This document shows positions 50,824-59,087 of a DNA stretch of 64,000 nucleotides, piece after piece. The stretch's first letter is position 1; the number at the start of each line of letters is the position of its first letter. Origin of the DNA: Mucilaginibacter pedocola. GTDB taxonomy: Bacteria; Bacteroidota; Bacteroidia; Sphingobacteriales; Sphingobacteriaceae. The position numbers were made by a program, and so were the translations under genes. The stretch is from the NCBI RefSeq assembly GCF_002013915.1, contig NZ_MBTF01000001.1, positions 744,001 through 808,000 on the forward strand, in the 5' to 3' direction. A model generated the notes under the pieces. That model was not told where the DNA came from, did no database searches, and saw only the letters and a program-made list of their open reading frames with translations.

Positions 50824-53800
50824 TTATTGATTTGTTTGCTCAACAATGTTTTTAATATAACCCTTTTTCAACAGAAAAGGTATTACGTGCTTACCGGCCA
50901 ATTTAACGGCATCTGATGAACCTTTTGTGGACTCGATACGCACGCAAACCACAATATTGCCGCTGCCTTTTTGCTTCGGCGCGAAGAATACGTACCAGCC
51001 ATCGTTTATCTGCTGTTTCTTCCAGATACGTTCTGGCGTACCGGTTTTACCGGCTACCGACATGCCGAGCGTGTAAACCTTTGGTGCGCTTTGCTCTATC
51101 ATATAATGGCGCATCAGTGCAGCGTATTTAGGGTCGTTAGCGAGCTTAATACCCGGCTTAACCGAAGTAGCAGAATCGCTGAATTTAAGTACATAGCGGT
51201 TAGTTGGCATCGTGCCCGCATTGGCAATACCCGCGGCCACCCTTGCCACAGCGGCAGGCGTGGCTATCAGCTCGCCCTGCCCCCAGGACATACCCGAGAT
51301 GCCCTTAGCGCGCGTGCGGCGGATATTATTCGGGTCGTACCGGGGCTTGGTGTTGAACTCGGTTTTGCGCCACAATTCGCGCCATTTTTCTTCCTGCGCG
51401 GCATTTTCCTGCTGCCTGCCATAATAATAACCTCCCACGCCATGTAAAAACATACCGGTTTTTAGGTACAGCGTAGCCATTTCTTCCTGTAAATGCTCCT
51501 CGTTGGCCAGTTTGATAAAGTAAACGTTGTTGGATTTAGCTACCGCAGCTTCCAGCGTAATAGTACCTGTTTCATCCGGCTCGATGCCTTTGGTACGGAT
51601 ACGTTCGCCTTCGCTTACGTGGAAAGTACGTTTTTCTGCCGCCATGCCTAATTTATTGAACGACGCCAGCGAAGTAACCAATTTAGCGGTAGAACCCGGC
51701 TGCGTTGCCAGGGTAAAGCCCAAGTCCGTTGTAGTCATCCAATTGGCCAACTGGTTTTGCTCGTAGGTGCTCATGGTTAGTTTTTCCCAATCGTGTATAG
51801 GCGGCAGCGGGTACATAGATGATGCCAGCACATCGCCGGTGTTCGATTCCATCACTACTACTGATACACGGTTGTCCAGCAGCGAGGTATCGGTTTCCAT
51901 CGACTTTTGAATACTGGTTTGTAAGCCCGCGTCCATGGTCAACTGCACATCGCGGTTACGGTTCTTGAAGGAATCTACGGCGGTGCTATTTAATCCTGCT
52001 AATAACAAAGGCGACAACGCGCTGTAATCGCGTTTTACCACCGTCATTTCTTTTACGCCGCGAGCCAAAAAGCGGTCCTCGCGGTATCGGTTAGCGGTTA
52101 CATTGTAATTGGTTGTGGGCAGTTTAAAGCCCCGCAATTCGGCGGCATGCTCGTATTCCGCAAAGTAGCCGTTAGGGCTGCCGTTGAACACGCCGGAGTT
52201 ATCATCTCCCGTCCAAAAGAACATTTGCTCTTCGAAGGGGTAATAGCGGCTCAGCCTTTTGTGCATCGCCGAATCGATATTGTAATTGCCCACACCTGCC
52301 GTTTCCAGTTTTGCCATTTGTTTTTTCACCAGTTCAGGTTTGCTGGTAGCCAGCAAAACACCATCACGGTCGTAAATAGAACCAGCCTGCAGCCTGTTCA
52401 TCAAGATAGCGATACGTGGGTTATAGCTGAACATACGTGCACCGCTTTTATCGGCAACCAAAGCCGGCTGCACCACCCACTTTTTGTTATTGAACAAGTA
52501 GCGGGATACGCTTACTGTAAGCAATGTAACACCCATTATGGCTGCTATCAAAGCTGGTACAAGGTTTTTATCCTGCTGATTAGAGATATATTTCATTTGC
52601 ACGGGCGTACCGCGGACTAAGGATGCCGAGAGCAAAAAGCCTGACGCCAAAAGGTTAGCCACCAACGACGAACCACCATAGCTTTGAAATGGCAATGATA
52701 CCCCCGACAAAGGCAATGCCCCTGTAGAGCCACCAGCAATAAGCAGGAACTGTACAAAGGTTGATACCCCCACCCCTGCGCATAAATAAAACAGGAACGG
52801 CGTGCCCGTGCGCCGCCCAATGATGATGGAGCGGTGCAGGTAAAGCAGGAACAGCAGGAAGATACAAACAATACCCGTCCAACCGAACTCCTCGCCCATA
52901 GAGGGCAATATCATATCCGTATGTGCCTCGGGTATGGTTTTGGCGAAACCTTCGCCTACACCCTGGCCGGATACGCCGCCGCTGCTCATGGCCCATAATC
53001 CGTTGGCTACCTGGTCGCCGCCGTACACTTCGTTATTCCATGGGTCGGTCCAGATGGCTTTACGGTCAACCAAACGCTGCACGGGGCCGGGGAATAGTTT
53101 TCCTAAGTATGGTATTTGGTCGATAGTTAAGAACGCAGCCATAATAACCAGCACCATAATGGCCGATTCGCTGAGTTTGCGGCGCTGAAATATCATCAAC
53201 AAGGCAACAATTCCCGCGGTAACCAAAGCCGATAGCCAAACATTCTTTAATATCCAAGAGCATAGTACGTATATCACCACCGCTATGGCCATGAACATAA
53301 AATCGCCACGCGAGAACGAGAACAGGGCGATGAAGGTAAAACATACCACCATTGCCGGCCCAAGGTCACCCAGCAGCAGGAAAAGCATGAGTGTTACCAA
53401 AATGGCTATCAGCGCAAAGGCGAAGAACGAGCCGCGTTTTGTCCAGGTGGTATATTCGCTTATCATCTTCTCGTTGGCAGCAAAAAATCCCGCCAGGAAA
53501 AGGATGATGAGGTATTTAACAATTTCGCTGGGCTGAAAACCGAAGAGGTTAACCTTCACCCCGCTCCCCTCAGGACCGGTACCGAATACGATGGTGAGCG
53601 CCAGCAAGCCAGCGGCTATTACCACCCATGGCCAGCCATTTGCAGCACGCTGGTTGTTTTTGAAGATAACCAAACGGTACAACCAGGAATCGACAGTAAA
53701 GCGGCGCATCTTGAAGAACAGCATTACCAGTAACGCGCCTAATCCGATGCCTAAATATGTTAAGGAATCCTTAGCCAGGAAGCGGTCGCGCAGTGGGTCT

Positions 53801-54897
53801 TGAAGGCTTAGCAGGGTAATAAAAGATAACCCCGTGAGTATCATCACTACGGGCAGAACTATCTGGTCGGCAGCAGGGAAACGCCATGAGAGTATCAAAT
53901 GCACGAATAGGAAAGCTGCAATAAAGCTGCCTGCGATGATCCAAAACCAGGTATTAAACTCGGCAGGTGTACGGATGATGAGCGATTTCTCTTTCTTCAG
54001 GATATTAAAATCGCGGGTAGAGAACAACCGGATAGTATGCGGGGCCTGCGAGAAGTTAAATACAGCATCCTCATCCAAATTCTCTGTTCCTTGAGATGTA
54101 CCGAACTGGAAACCCGGCTGCAAGGGCAATACTTTGAATGCTTTGCCGGCAGGCAAATGGTTAAAGTGGTAAGTACCCGAGCCGTCGGTACGGGCGTAAG
54201 ATGTAAGCTCCTGTAGTTTTTTGCCCGTGATATCAGTAAAGAAAGTTTTGCGGAAACCTTCGCCCTGCTCGGTTTTGGTTTTTACCTCGTCGGTTTCTTC
54301 ATCCGTGTAAATGCTATCTTGCGGCAATATCATATCCAACCGAACCAATACGCCGGGTACGGGCTCCTTTTTGTTGAATATGCTGCCGCTAATGTTCAGC
54401 TCACCCAGGCCAAGGTCGGTTTGCGCGGGCAGATGCATGGCGGTATTACGTTCGCTTACAAATAGCAACGAATCTTCGCCGGTATAGCCCAGCAGCGAGC
54501 GAGAGGCTGTTACACGTTTCTTGAAAGACTCGCCCCCTGCTTCAAAAGCATCATCGGCAACTACGTAGTATTTCTTTTTATTCAGCTCGCCAATGTTGTC
54601 AATTTTATCGCCTGTGCCGATGTTATCGCCTACGGTTTTGGTGATCAGGTCTATGTCTTTTTTATCGTCGAAGTAATAGCCGCGGGTTAGCAGTTTATGG
54701 ATATTGCCGGCAGGGTCTTTATCGTTCAGGTTCACCATGGTGCCATCGGCAAGACGTTTTTCTACATCCGCAAAGCGCAATTGCAATACGGTATGCAGCC
54801 TGAAAAACAATGCACCAAAAAATATGGCTACGAGTAATAAAAATACCCGCTCTTTGCCGCGGCCGGGCTTAATTTCTTGCGGCTTACCTTGTTCCAT
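50824..54897 (-). CDS. fusion of SEDS glycosyltransferase (FtsW/RodA) and class B PBP transpeptidase
   Basis: 1357 residues. Order: cytoplasmic tail, membrane helix 17-33, outer region 34-315 with a prealbumin-like beta domain (168-290), then a SEDS domain (about 318-765) with GDLGPAMV, AHTDMILPSMGEEFGW (Asp661 at the catalytic position of FtsW/RodA) and LPLSGVSLPFQSYGGSS. A further helix (780-799) leads to a complete class B PBP: Ser1069-x-x-Lys1072 (PGSTAK), Ser1122-Asn-Asn1124 and Lys1284-Thr-Gly. The topology places the transpeptidase outside the inner membrane, as expected. SEDS proteins polymerise glycan strands and PBPs cross-link them. The start overlaps the PP2C stop by 14 bp. Confidence 0.95.
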   Translation of the reverse strand: MEQGKPQEIKPGRGKERVFLLLVAIFFGALFFRLHTVLQLRFADVEKRLADGTMVNLNDKDPAGNIHKLLTRGYYFDDKKDIDLITKTVGDNIGTGDKIDNIGELNKKKYYVVADDAFEAGGESFKKRVTASRSLLGYTGEDSLLFVSERNTAMHLPAQTDLGLGELNISGSIFNKKEPVPGVLVRLDMILPQDSIYTDEETDEVKTKTEQGEGFRKTFFTDITGKKLQELTSYARTDGSGTYHFNHLPAGKAFKVLPLQPGFQFGTSQGTENLDEDAVFNFSQAPHTIRLFSTRDFNILKKEKSLIIRTPAEFNTWFWIIAGSFIAAFLFVHLILSWRFPAADQIVLPVVMILTGLSFITLLSLQDPLRDRFLAKDSLTYLGIGLGALLVMLFFKMRRFTVDSWLYRLVIFKNNQRAANGWPWVVIAAGLLALTIVFGTGPEGSGVKVNLFGFQPSEIVKYLIILFLAGFFAANEKMISEYTTWTKRGSFFAFALIAILVTLMLFLLLGDLGPAMVVCFTFIALFSFSRGDFMFMAIAVVIYVLCSWILKNVWLSALVTAGIVALLMIFQRRKLSESAIMVLVIMAAFLTIDQIPYLGKLFPGPVQRLVDRKAIWTDPWNNEVYGGDQVANGLWAMSSGGVSGQGVGEGFAKTIPEAHTDMILPSMGEEFGWTGIVCIFLLFLLYLHRSIIIGRRTGTPFLFYLCAGVGVSTFVQFLLIAGGSTGALPLSGVSLPFQSYGGSSLVANLLASGFLLSASLVRGTPVQMKYISNQQDKNLVPALIAAIMGVTLLTVSVSRYLFNNKKWVVQPALVADKSGARMFSYNPRIAILMNRLQAGSIYDRDGVLLATSKPELVKKQMAKLETAGVGNYNIDSAMHKRLSRYYPFEEQMFFWTGDDNSGVFNGSPNGYFAEYEHAAELRGFKLPTTNYNVTANRYREDRFLARGVKEMTVVKRDYSALSPLLLAGLNSTAVDSFKNRNRDVQLTMDAGLQTSIQKSMETDTSLLDNRVSVVVMESNTGDVLASSMYPLPPIHDWEKLTMSTYEQNQLANWMTTTDLGFTLATQPGSTAKLVTSLASFNKLGMAAEKRTFHVSEGERIRTKGIEPDETGTITLEAAVAKSNNVYFIKLANEEHLQEEMATLYLKTGMFLHGVGGYYYGRQQENAAQEEKWRELWRKTEFNTKPRYDPNNIRRTRAKGISGMSWGQGELIATPAAVARVAAGIANAGTMPTNRYVLKFSDSATSVKPGIKLANDPKYAALMRHYMIEQSAPKVYTLGMSVAGKTGTPERIWKKQQINDGWYVFFAPKQKGSGNIVVCVRIESTKGSSDAVKLAGKHVIPFLLKKGYIKNIVEQTNQ

Positions 54898-56359
54898 TGG
54901 CGGGTTTGGGGGCTTTACTTACAGAATCGGCATACAGCACCGTAATAGGGAAACCTTCGGTAACGGGTTTATTTGAAGGCAAAATGAATGAGCGCAACAC
55001 GGGCGTAACACAATCTACGAACTGCACATTACGCAGGTGAAAGTCGGTGTTATAAGTGCTTATACCCACGTTGAAGCCTTGCAGTTTAACATTCTCTAAA
55101 CCAATAGCTTTTGCGCTTTTATTTACAGCAAATGCGGGGCCATGGTAAGCCGTATCGCATTGTAGGGTAAGGCCGCTTTTGCCTTTCACTTTAATGAATA
55201 CACGCGGTTTGCTAATGTCCAACGTATCGCTAATAATAACGGGTTGTTTAAACAAGGTATCTACTAAGGTGACAGTATCGCCCTTAGCCATATTTATGGC
55301 GTTCTGAATTTTTATCTCCTGCTCGTTACGTGACTGTTTTTCGGGCTTTATGGCTACAGTGTTGTCTACGACGGGTTGCTTATCCAGTTCTTTTTGCCAT
55401 TGCATGTAGTAGTACAGCGCTGCGCCTGAAAAAGCAAGGCACAAAATGGTGATGAAAACACTGTACAAACTGCTTCTTTTTTGGGGCATAGCTTTTTGTT
55501 TATCAGTCTCAATAGCGGCTTTTGCTGCCTTGTATTCTTTCTTTACCTCGGCTACCGGTTCAGTGTTTTTTTTTATGTCGACCGTTGGGGCAACCTGCGG
55601 GCGGTTTTGCGATGCCTTGTCGTTATACACCAATACCACGGTAACATTATCGTGCCCGCCGTTTTTATTGGCGGCATTTATGAGTTGTGTAGCCTTTTCT
55701 TCCAAAGACGTATTCTGCGTGATAATTGCAGTAATATCAGCCTTGTTCACCATATCTGTTAGCCCGTCGCTGCAAAGCAATAGCATGTCACCGGGCAAAA
55801 AAGGCGACTGGCCGGTTTCTATAAAACTCTCATCTGCATCTATTTGCGTAGTAAAACCTAAAGCCTTATTTATCTCATTCCGCTTAGGGTGGTCCATCGC
55901 CTCTTTCTCCGTCAGCCTACCCGAATCTTCCAGAAAACCCACGAAGGAATGGTCTTTAGATATCTTCACCAGCGTGGTATCGCGCAGCAAATACAAACGG
56001 GTATCACCTACATGAGCGTAGTAGAACAAGTTGTTCTGGATATCAACCACCGCCATAGTAGCCACGCAGGCCATGCCATCCAACTCCTTCACCTCCGCTT
56101 TTTTTGCCGAAATAGCGTTATTGGCCAGCTTGAAGGAATCTATCATGGCCGGGATAACCTGCGTATGGTTCTCGTTCAGGTAATCTATCATTTGCTGGCG
56201 GGCGATGGCCGCTGCGACTTCGCCCCCGTTATAGCCGCCAACGCCATCAATTACTGCGGCTAATGTTAGCTGCCCGCTGAGGCGCTGCGCAATAAAGGTA
56301 TCCTCGTTATTGCTGCGTACCTTGCCGGTATCGGTCAGTCCAAAAAAGTTTTCAGCCAT
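54884..56359 (-). CDS. PP2C-type Ser/Thr phosphatase with membrane helix and outer domain
   Basis: 491 residues. The PP2C domain (1-240) has the metal and catalytic motifs: SNNEDTF, IDGVGGYNGGE, LLCSDGLTDMV and GGHDNVTVVLV. After a linker comes a membrane helix (SVFITILCLAFSGAALYYY, about 300-320), then a 150-residue outer region with a repetitive beta pattern (LTLQCDTAYHGPAFAVN, IGLENVKLQGFNVG) like a short beta-helix. PstP-type phosphatases reverse kinase marks; the outer part could sense the wall. Starts within the stop of a 32-residue gene. Confidence 0.92.
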   Translation of the reverse strand: MAENFFGLTDTGKVRSNNEDTFIAQRLSGQLTLAAVIDGVGGYNGGEVAAAIARQQMIDYLNENHTQVIPAMIDSFKLANNAISAKKAEVKELDGMACVATMAVVDIQNNLFYYAHVGDTRLYLLRDTTLVKISKDHSFVGFLEDSGRLTEKEAMDHPKRNEINKALGFTTQIDADESFIETGQSPFLPGDMLLLCSDGLTDMVNKADITAIITQNTSLEEKATQLINAANKNGGHDNVTVVLVYNDKASQNRPQVAPTVDIKKNTEPVAEVKKEYKAAKAAIETDKQKAMPQKRSSLYSVFITILCLAFSGAALYYYMQWQKELDKQPVVDNTVAIKPEKQSRNEQEIKIQNAINMAKGDTVTLVDTLFKQPVIISDTLDISKPRVFIKVKGKSGLTLQCDTAYHGPAFAVNKSAKAIGLENVKLQGFNVGISTYNTDFHLRNVQFVDCVTPVLRSFILPSNKPVTEGFPITVLYADSVSKAPKPANGTR

Positions 56360-56450
56360 TTGTTTTACCGGAGTTTTTAATATCGATAAAATGTGTTGCC
56401 AGCAGGCAAACCACCATTACCAATAAGCCTATGGATAATATTTGCGACAT
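56352..56450 (-). CDS. 32-residue single-helix membrane microprotein
   Basis: ATG at 56450, six bases after the stop of the FHA-like gene, to TGA at 56352, which overlaps the PP2C ATG by eight bases. The product is nearly all one hydrophobic helix (LSIGLLVMVVCLLATHF) with a short polar tail. Tight placement on both sides suggests a real gene that couples translation of its neighbours. It may stabilise or regulate a membrane component of the locus. Confidence 0.65.
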   Translation of the reverse strand: MSQILSIGLLVMVVCLLATHFIDIKNSGKTNG

Positions 56451-56456
56451 ACCTTT

Positions 56457-57419
56457 TTACGCTTTAAACAGGTTTAAACCAATAATGCCGTTCAGTAATA
56501 TGCGCGAGTTTACGGGCAACTCTACCCATTTTGGTGCGTTGATATCGCTGGTGGGTACCGCCATCTCGTTCAATGTGGTCATCTCGCCAAAGGATGCTAA
56601 ATAAAATTTACCATCCGCTTTGTTGTAGCGCACCTGTAAATGCGGAGTGTTCACCCATTCGCTGGGTACTTTAAAAATGCTTTGCTCTTCGCGGGTTTCG
56701 TCGCTGCCCGATACAATCATGTCGTCATCCTTCATCAAATATTCCACCTTTTTACCGGCGAATTGCTTATCGGGTATAATGGTTTCGAAACGGGCGATGC
56801 TTTTGCTTTCGGGTTTGATGGCTTCCTTCTCGCTGTATTCCAAGTCTTCCTGGTAAGGTATTTCAAAGTAGCCCTCGCTGTAATAGATAAAGCCTTTCAG
56901 TATATCCTGGTTCACATCAAAAGTTTGGGCTATACCGGTTTGGCGGGGAATGAAGGTTACTCTTAAATTCTCTTCCTTTTTGGCGGGCTGGTTATTGTTA
57001 CCGGGCAGCAGTTTGCCCATAAAGCCTTTATCACCGCGCTGGTAATCGGGGTGCGATACGAGGCGGAAAACCCATTTAGAGCCCGATGGCTCTACCTTTT
57101 TGCCGGCTGTTCGGTATTCCTGCAATATCTCGTAAAACTTCTTTACGGTTTCCTGCACGATCAACCCGAAAAGCCCCTGCTTATTCTCGATGAACTCTTT
57201 GTAGTCCTCGGCATTAAAACTGATGATGAACTCGTGGTAAAATACCACGCGGTCGGCAAAAGAAAGGTCCTTTATCGAGTCGCGGAATTTCTCTACAATG
57301 TAGGTGTAAACACTATCGGGCGTAAGGGGCGGTATTTTGCCGTTAACGCCTGTGCTCTCTTTGGTTAAAAACCAATCCTGTATACCAATACGCTGCCAAA
57401 AACTTGGTTTCGCTTCCAT
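56457..57419 (-). CDS. FHA-like protein of the kinase/cell-wall locus
   Basis: 320 residues. The C-terminal 70 residues (PHLQVRYNKADGKFYLASFG, MTTLNEMAVP, ELPVNSRILLNG) look like the second half of an FHA domain, with TTLNE standing in for the usual T-x-x-N-G, while the Gly-Arg and Ser-x-x-His motifs are weak. The N-terminal 150 residues are helical (WQRIGIQDWFL and DSIKDLSFADRVVFYHEF). No catalytic motif. I infer a phosphothreonine- or kinase-binding scaffold. It lies between kinase 2 and the microprotein. Confidence 0.6.
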   Translation of the reverse strand: MEAKPSFWQRIGIQDWFLTKESTGVNGKIPPLTPDSVYTYIVEKFRDSIKDLSFADRVVFYHEFIISFNAEDYKEFIENKQGLFGLIVQETVKKFYEILQEYRTAGKKVEPSGSKWVFRLVSHPDYQRGDKGFMGKLLPGNNNQPAKKEENLRVTFIPRQTGIAQTFDVNQDILKGFIYYSEGYFEIPYQEDLEYSEKEAIKPESKSIARFETIIPDKQFAGKKVEYLMKDDDMIVSGSDETREEQSIFKVPSEWVNTPHLQVRYNKADGKFYLASFGEMTTLNEMAVPTSDINAPKWVELPVNSRILLNGIIGLNLFKA

Positions 57420-57506
57420 TTATTGCTTTAAGATTCGAATATGGTTACTGAACATACACCCCAACCAGATGTTTTGATGCTGCCCGGCTATAATTTTAAA
57501 CGTTTA

Positions 57507-58925
57507 TTACTGGTTGCCCGATGTATCTATCGTTGCACTATCTTTTGCTGCCTGTGCAGCCCTTGCTGCGCGCGCCGTACTATCAATGGATGCTTTTATC
57601 AAACTATCGCGTACATGCTTCAACGAATCGGCGCGGCGCTGGCGTTCTTCGTAAAAACCATTCGCCGGCATATCTCCCTGCGGGTTCTCCATACGGGCGG
57701 TATCGCCGGTGTTTTGCTGCGTTGTATCCTGCTGGGTAGCGTTATTTGGTAAACGGGCATCCTTTTTATAAAATGCAGCATACACCGAAAAGCCCACGAA
57801 CAGCACCAACAGAGCCACTAGCCCATTGAAAGCCAGTTTTGATATCAACATTTTTGATGGGTCGGCAGGTACGGATTCTGCTGAAATAACTTCCGTTGAG
57901 ACTTCTGCCGATTGTAACTCCAATACCTGTTCCTGCAAGCGTTTATTCTCTGCCTTTAACGCGTCAATATTTGCTTTTGATATACCTGCAATGCCCGTAC
58001 CAACCGTGCCCTGCGCTGCCGATATACTACCGCTTATAATGGCATCGTGCAATTCCTGCCCGTCGGCATAGCGGTCTTCGGGTTTCTTTTGCAGGCATTT
58101 GCTTATCAGGTTAAGCAACCATGCCGGCACCTGCATTTCCTGGCGCATCTTCTGCTCGGGCCATTCTTCGGGCAGGGCAAGCTTGCGGGCTTTTATAGGG
58201 TCGGGCACCTCGCCTTCCATGTGGCCCAGCATTACGGCATTGCGGCCAGTATCACCCTCGCCGGTTAGCGGGAATGGTACGTCGCCGGTAAGTAATTCGT
58301 AAAGGATAACGCCGTAACTGTACACATCGGTTTGCATCAGCATTTTGCCTTCGTGCTGCTCGGGTGCCATAAACTCGGCAGCTCCTGCATGGCGTATGCT
58401 GGTGCGACGCTGTTCCTCGCTCATGATGGCCAAACCAAAATCGAGCAGTACGTAATTACCAGTATGGATATTATACTTTACGTTGTTGCTTTTAATATCG
58501 CCATGCTTTACCCCTACATTATGGCAATGCGCTAAAGCACAGCTCAATTGGTCGGCTACTTTAAGTAATTCTTTTATGGCGAATATTTTATCATGAGGCG
58601 GGGCCAGCAACTCGTTAAGGTCGGGCCCATCGATATACTCCATCTCGATATAGGGGAAAGAGCCGCTCTCGGTAACGCCCGAGCTTAATATTTTTACGAT
58701 GTTGGGGTTAGGTATCTCGTTTACCTTTTGCAGTTTGGCAACCTCGTTCTGAAAATTGCGGTAGTTTTTATCGTCGCCGCTTTCGGTATGTATGGGGGTT
58801 GGTATCAGCTTCACGGCCGAGTAGATGGTACCCGTTCGCTTACCTTTATATACCGAACCCTGGCCGCCTGTGCGCAGTGCGCCAAGGTTTTCTAAACCCT
58901 CTGCTATTGTAAATACTTTACTCAT
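57507..58925 (-). CDS. membrane-anchored Ser/Thr protein kinase (kinase 2)
   Basis: 472 residues. The domain is nearly collinear with kinase 1: GGQGSVYKG loop, Lys39 in SAVKLI, catalytic HGDIKSNN, DFG and MAPE. After a coiled segment (LKAENKRLQEQVLEL) comes the membrane helix (FNGLVALLVLFVGFSVYAAF) and a 90-residue outer tail rich in Asp, Thr, Arg and Ala (RRADSLKHVRDSLIK). The outer tail differs in composition from kinase 1, so the two may sense different wall cues. Upstream 162-bp gap may hold a promoter. Confidence 0.92.
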   Translation of the reverse strand: MSKVFTIAEGLENLGALRTGGQGSVYKGKRTGTIYSAVKLIPTPIHTESGDDKNYRNFQNEVAKLQKVNEIPNPNIVKILSSGVTESGSFPYIEMEYIDGPDLNELLAPPHDKIFAIKELLKVADQLSCALAHCHNVGVKHGDIKSNNVKYNIHTGNYVLLDFGLAIMSEEQRRTSIRHAGAAEFMAPEQHEGKMLMQTDVYSYGVILYELLTGDVPFPLTGEGDTGRNAVMLGHMEGEVPDPIKARKLALPEEWPEQKMRQEMQVPAWLLNLISKCLQKKPEDRYADGQELHDAIISGSISAAQGTVGTGIAGISKANIDALKAENKRLQEQVLELQSAEVSTEVISAESVPADPSKMLISKLAFNGLVALLVLFVGFSVYAAFYKKDARLPNNATQQDTTQQNTGDTARMENPQGDMPANGFYEERQRRADSLKHVRDSLIKASIDSTARAARAAQAAKDSATIDTSGNQ

Positions 58926-59087
58926 GTATGCTGTTAAAATAACCGTTGCCCGTATAACGGTATACCTGCTATGAAATTACAATAAAGCGGGCCGATTGTT
59001 GTGTGTAATTCAAAAAATGTTGCAGTGAATATAAGCTTTGCCTGCTTGAGAGACGGCAAAAAGTGAAAGTACCCACGCTTTTGAAAA

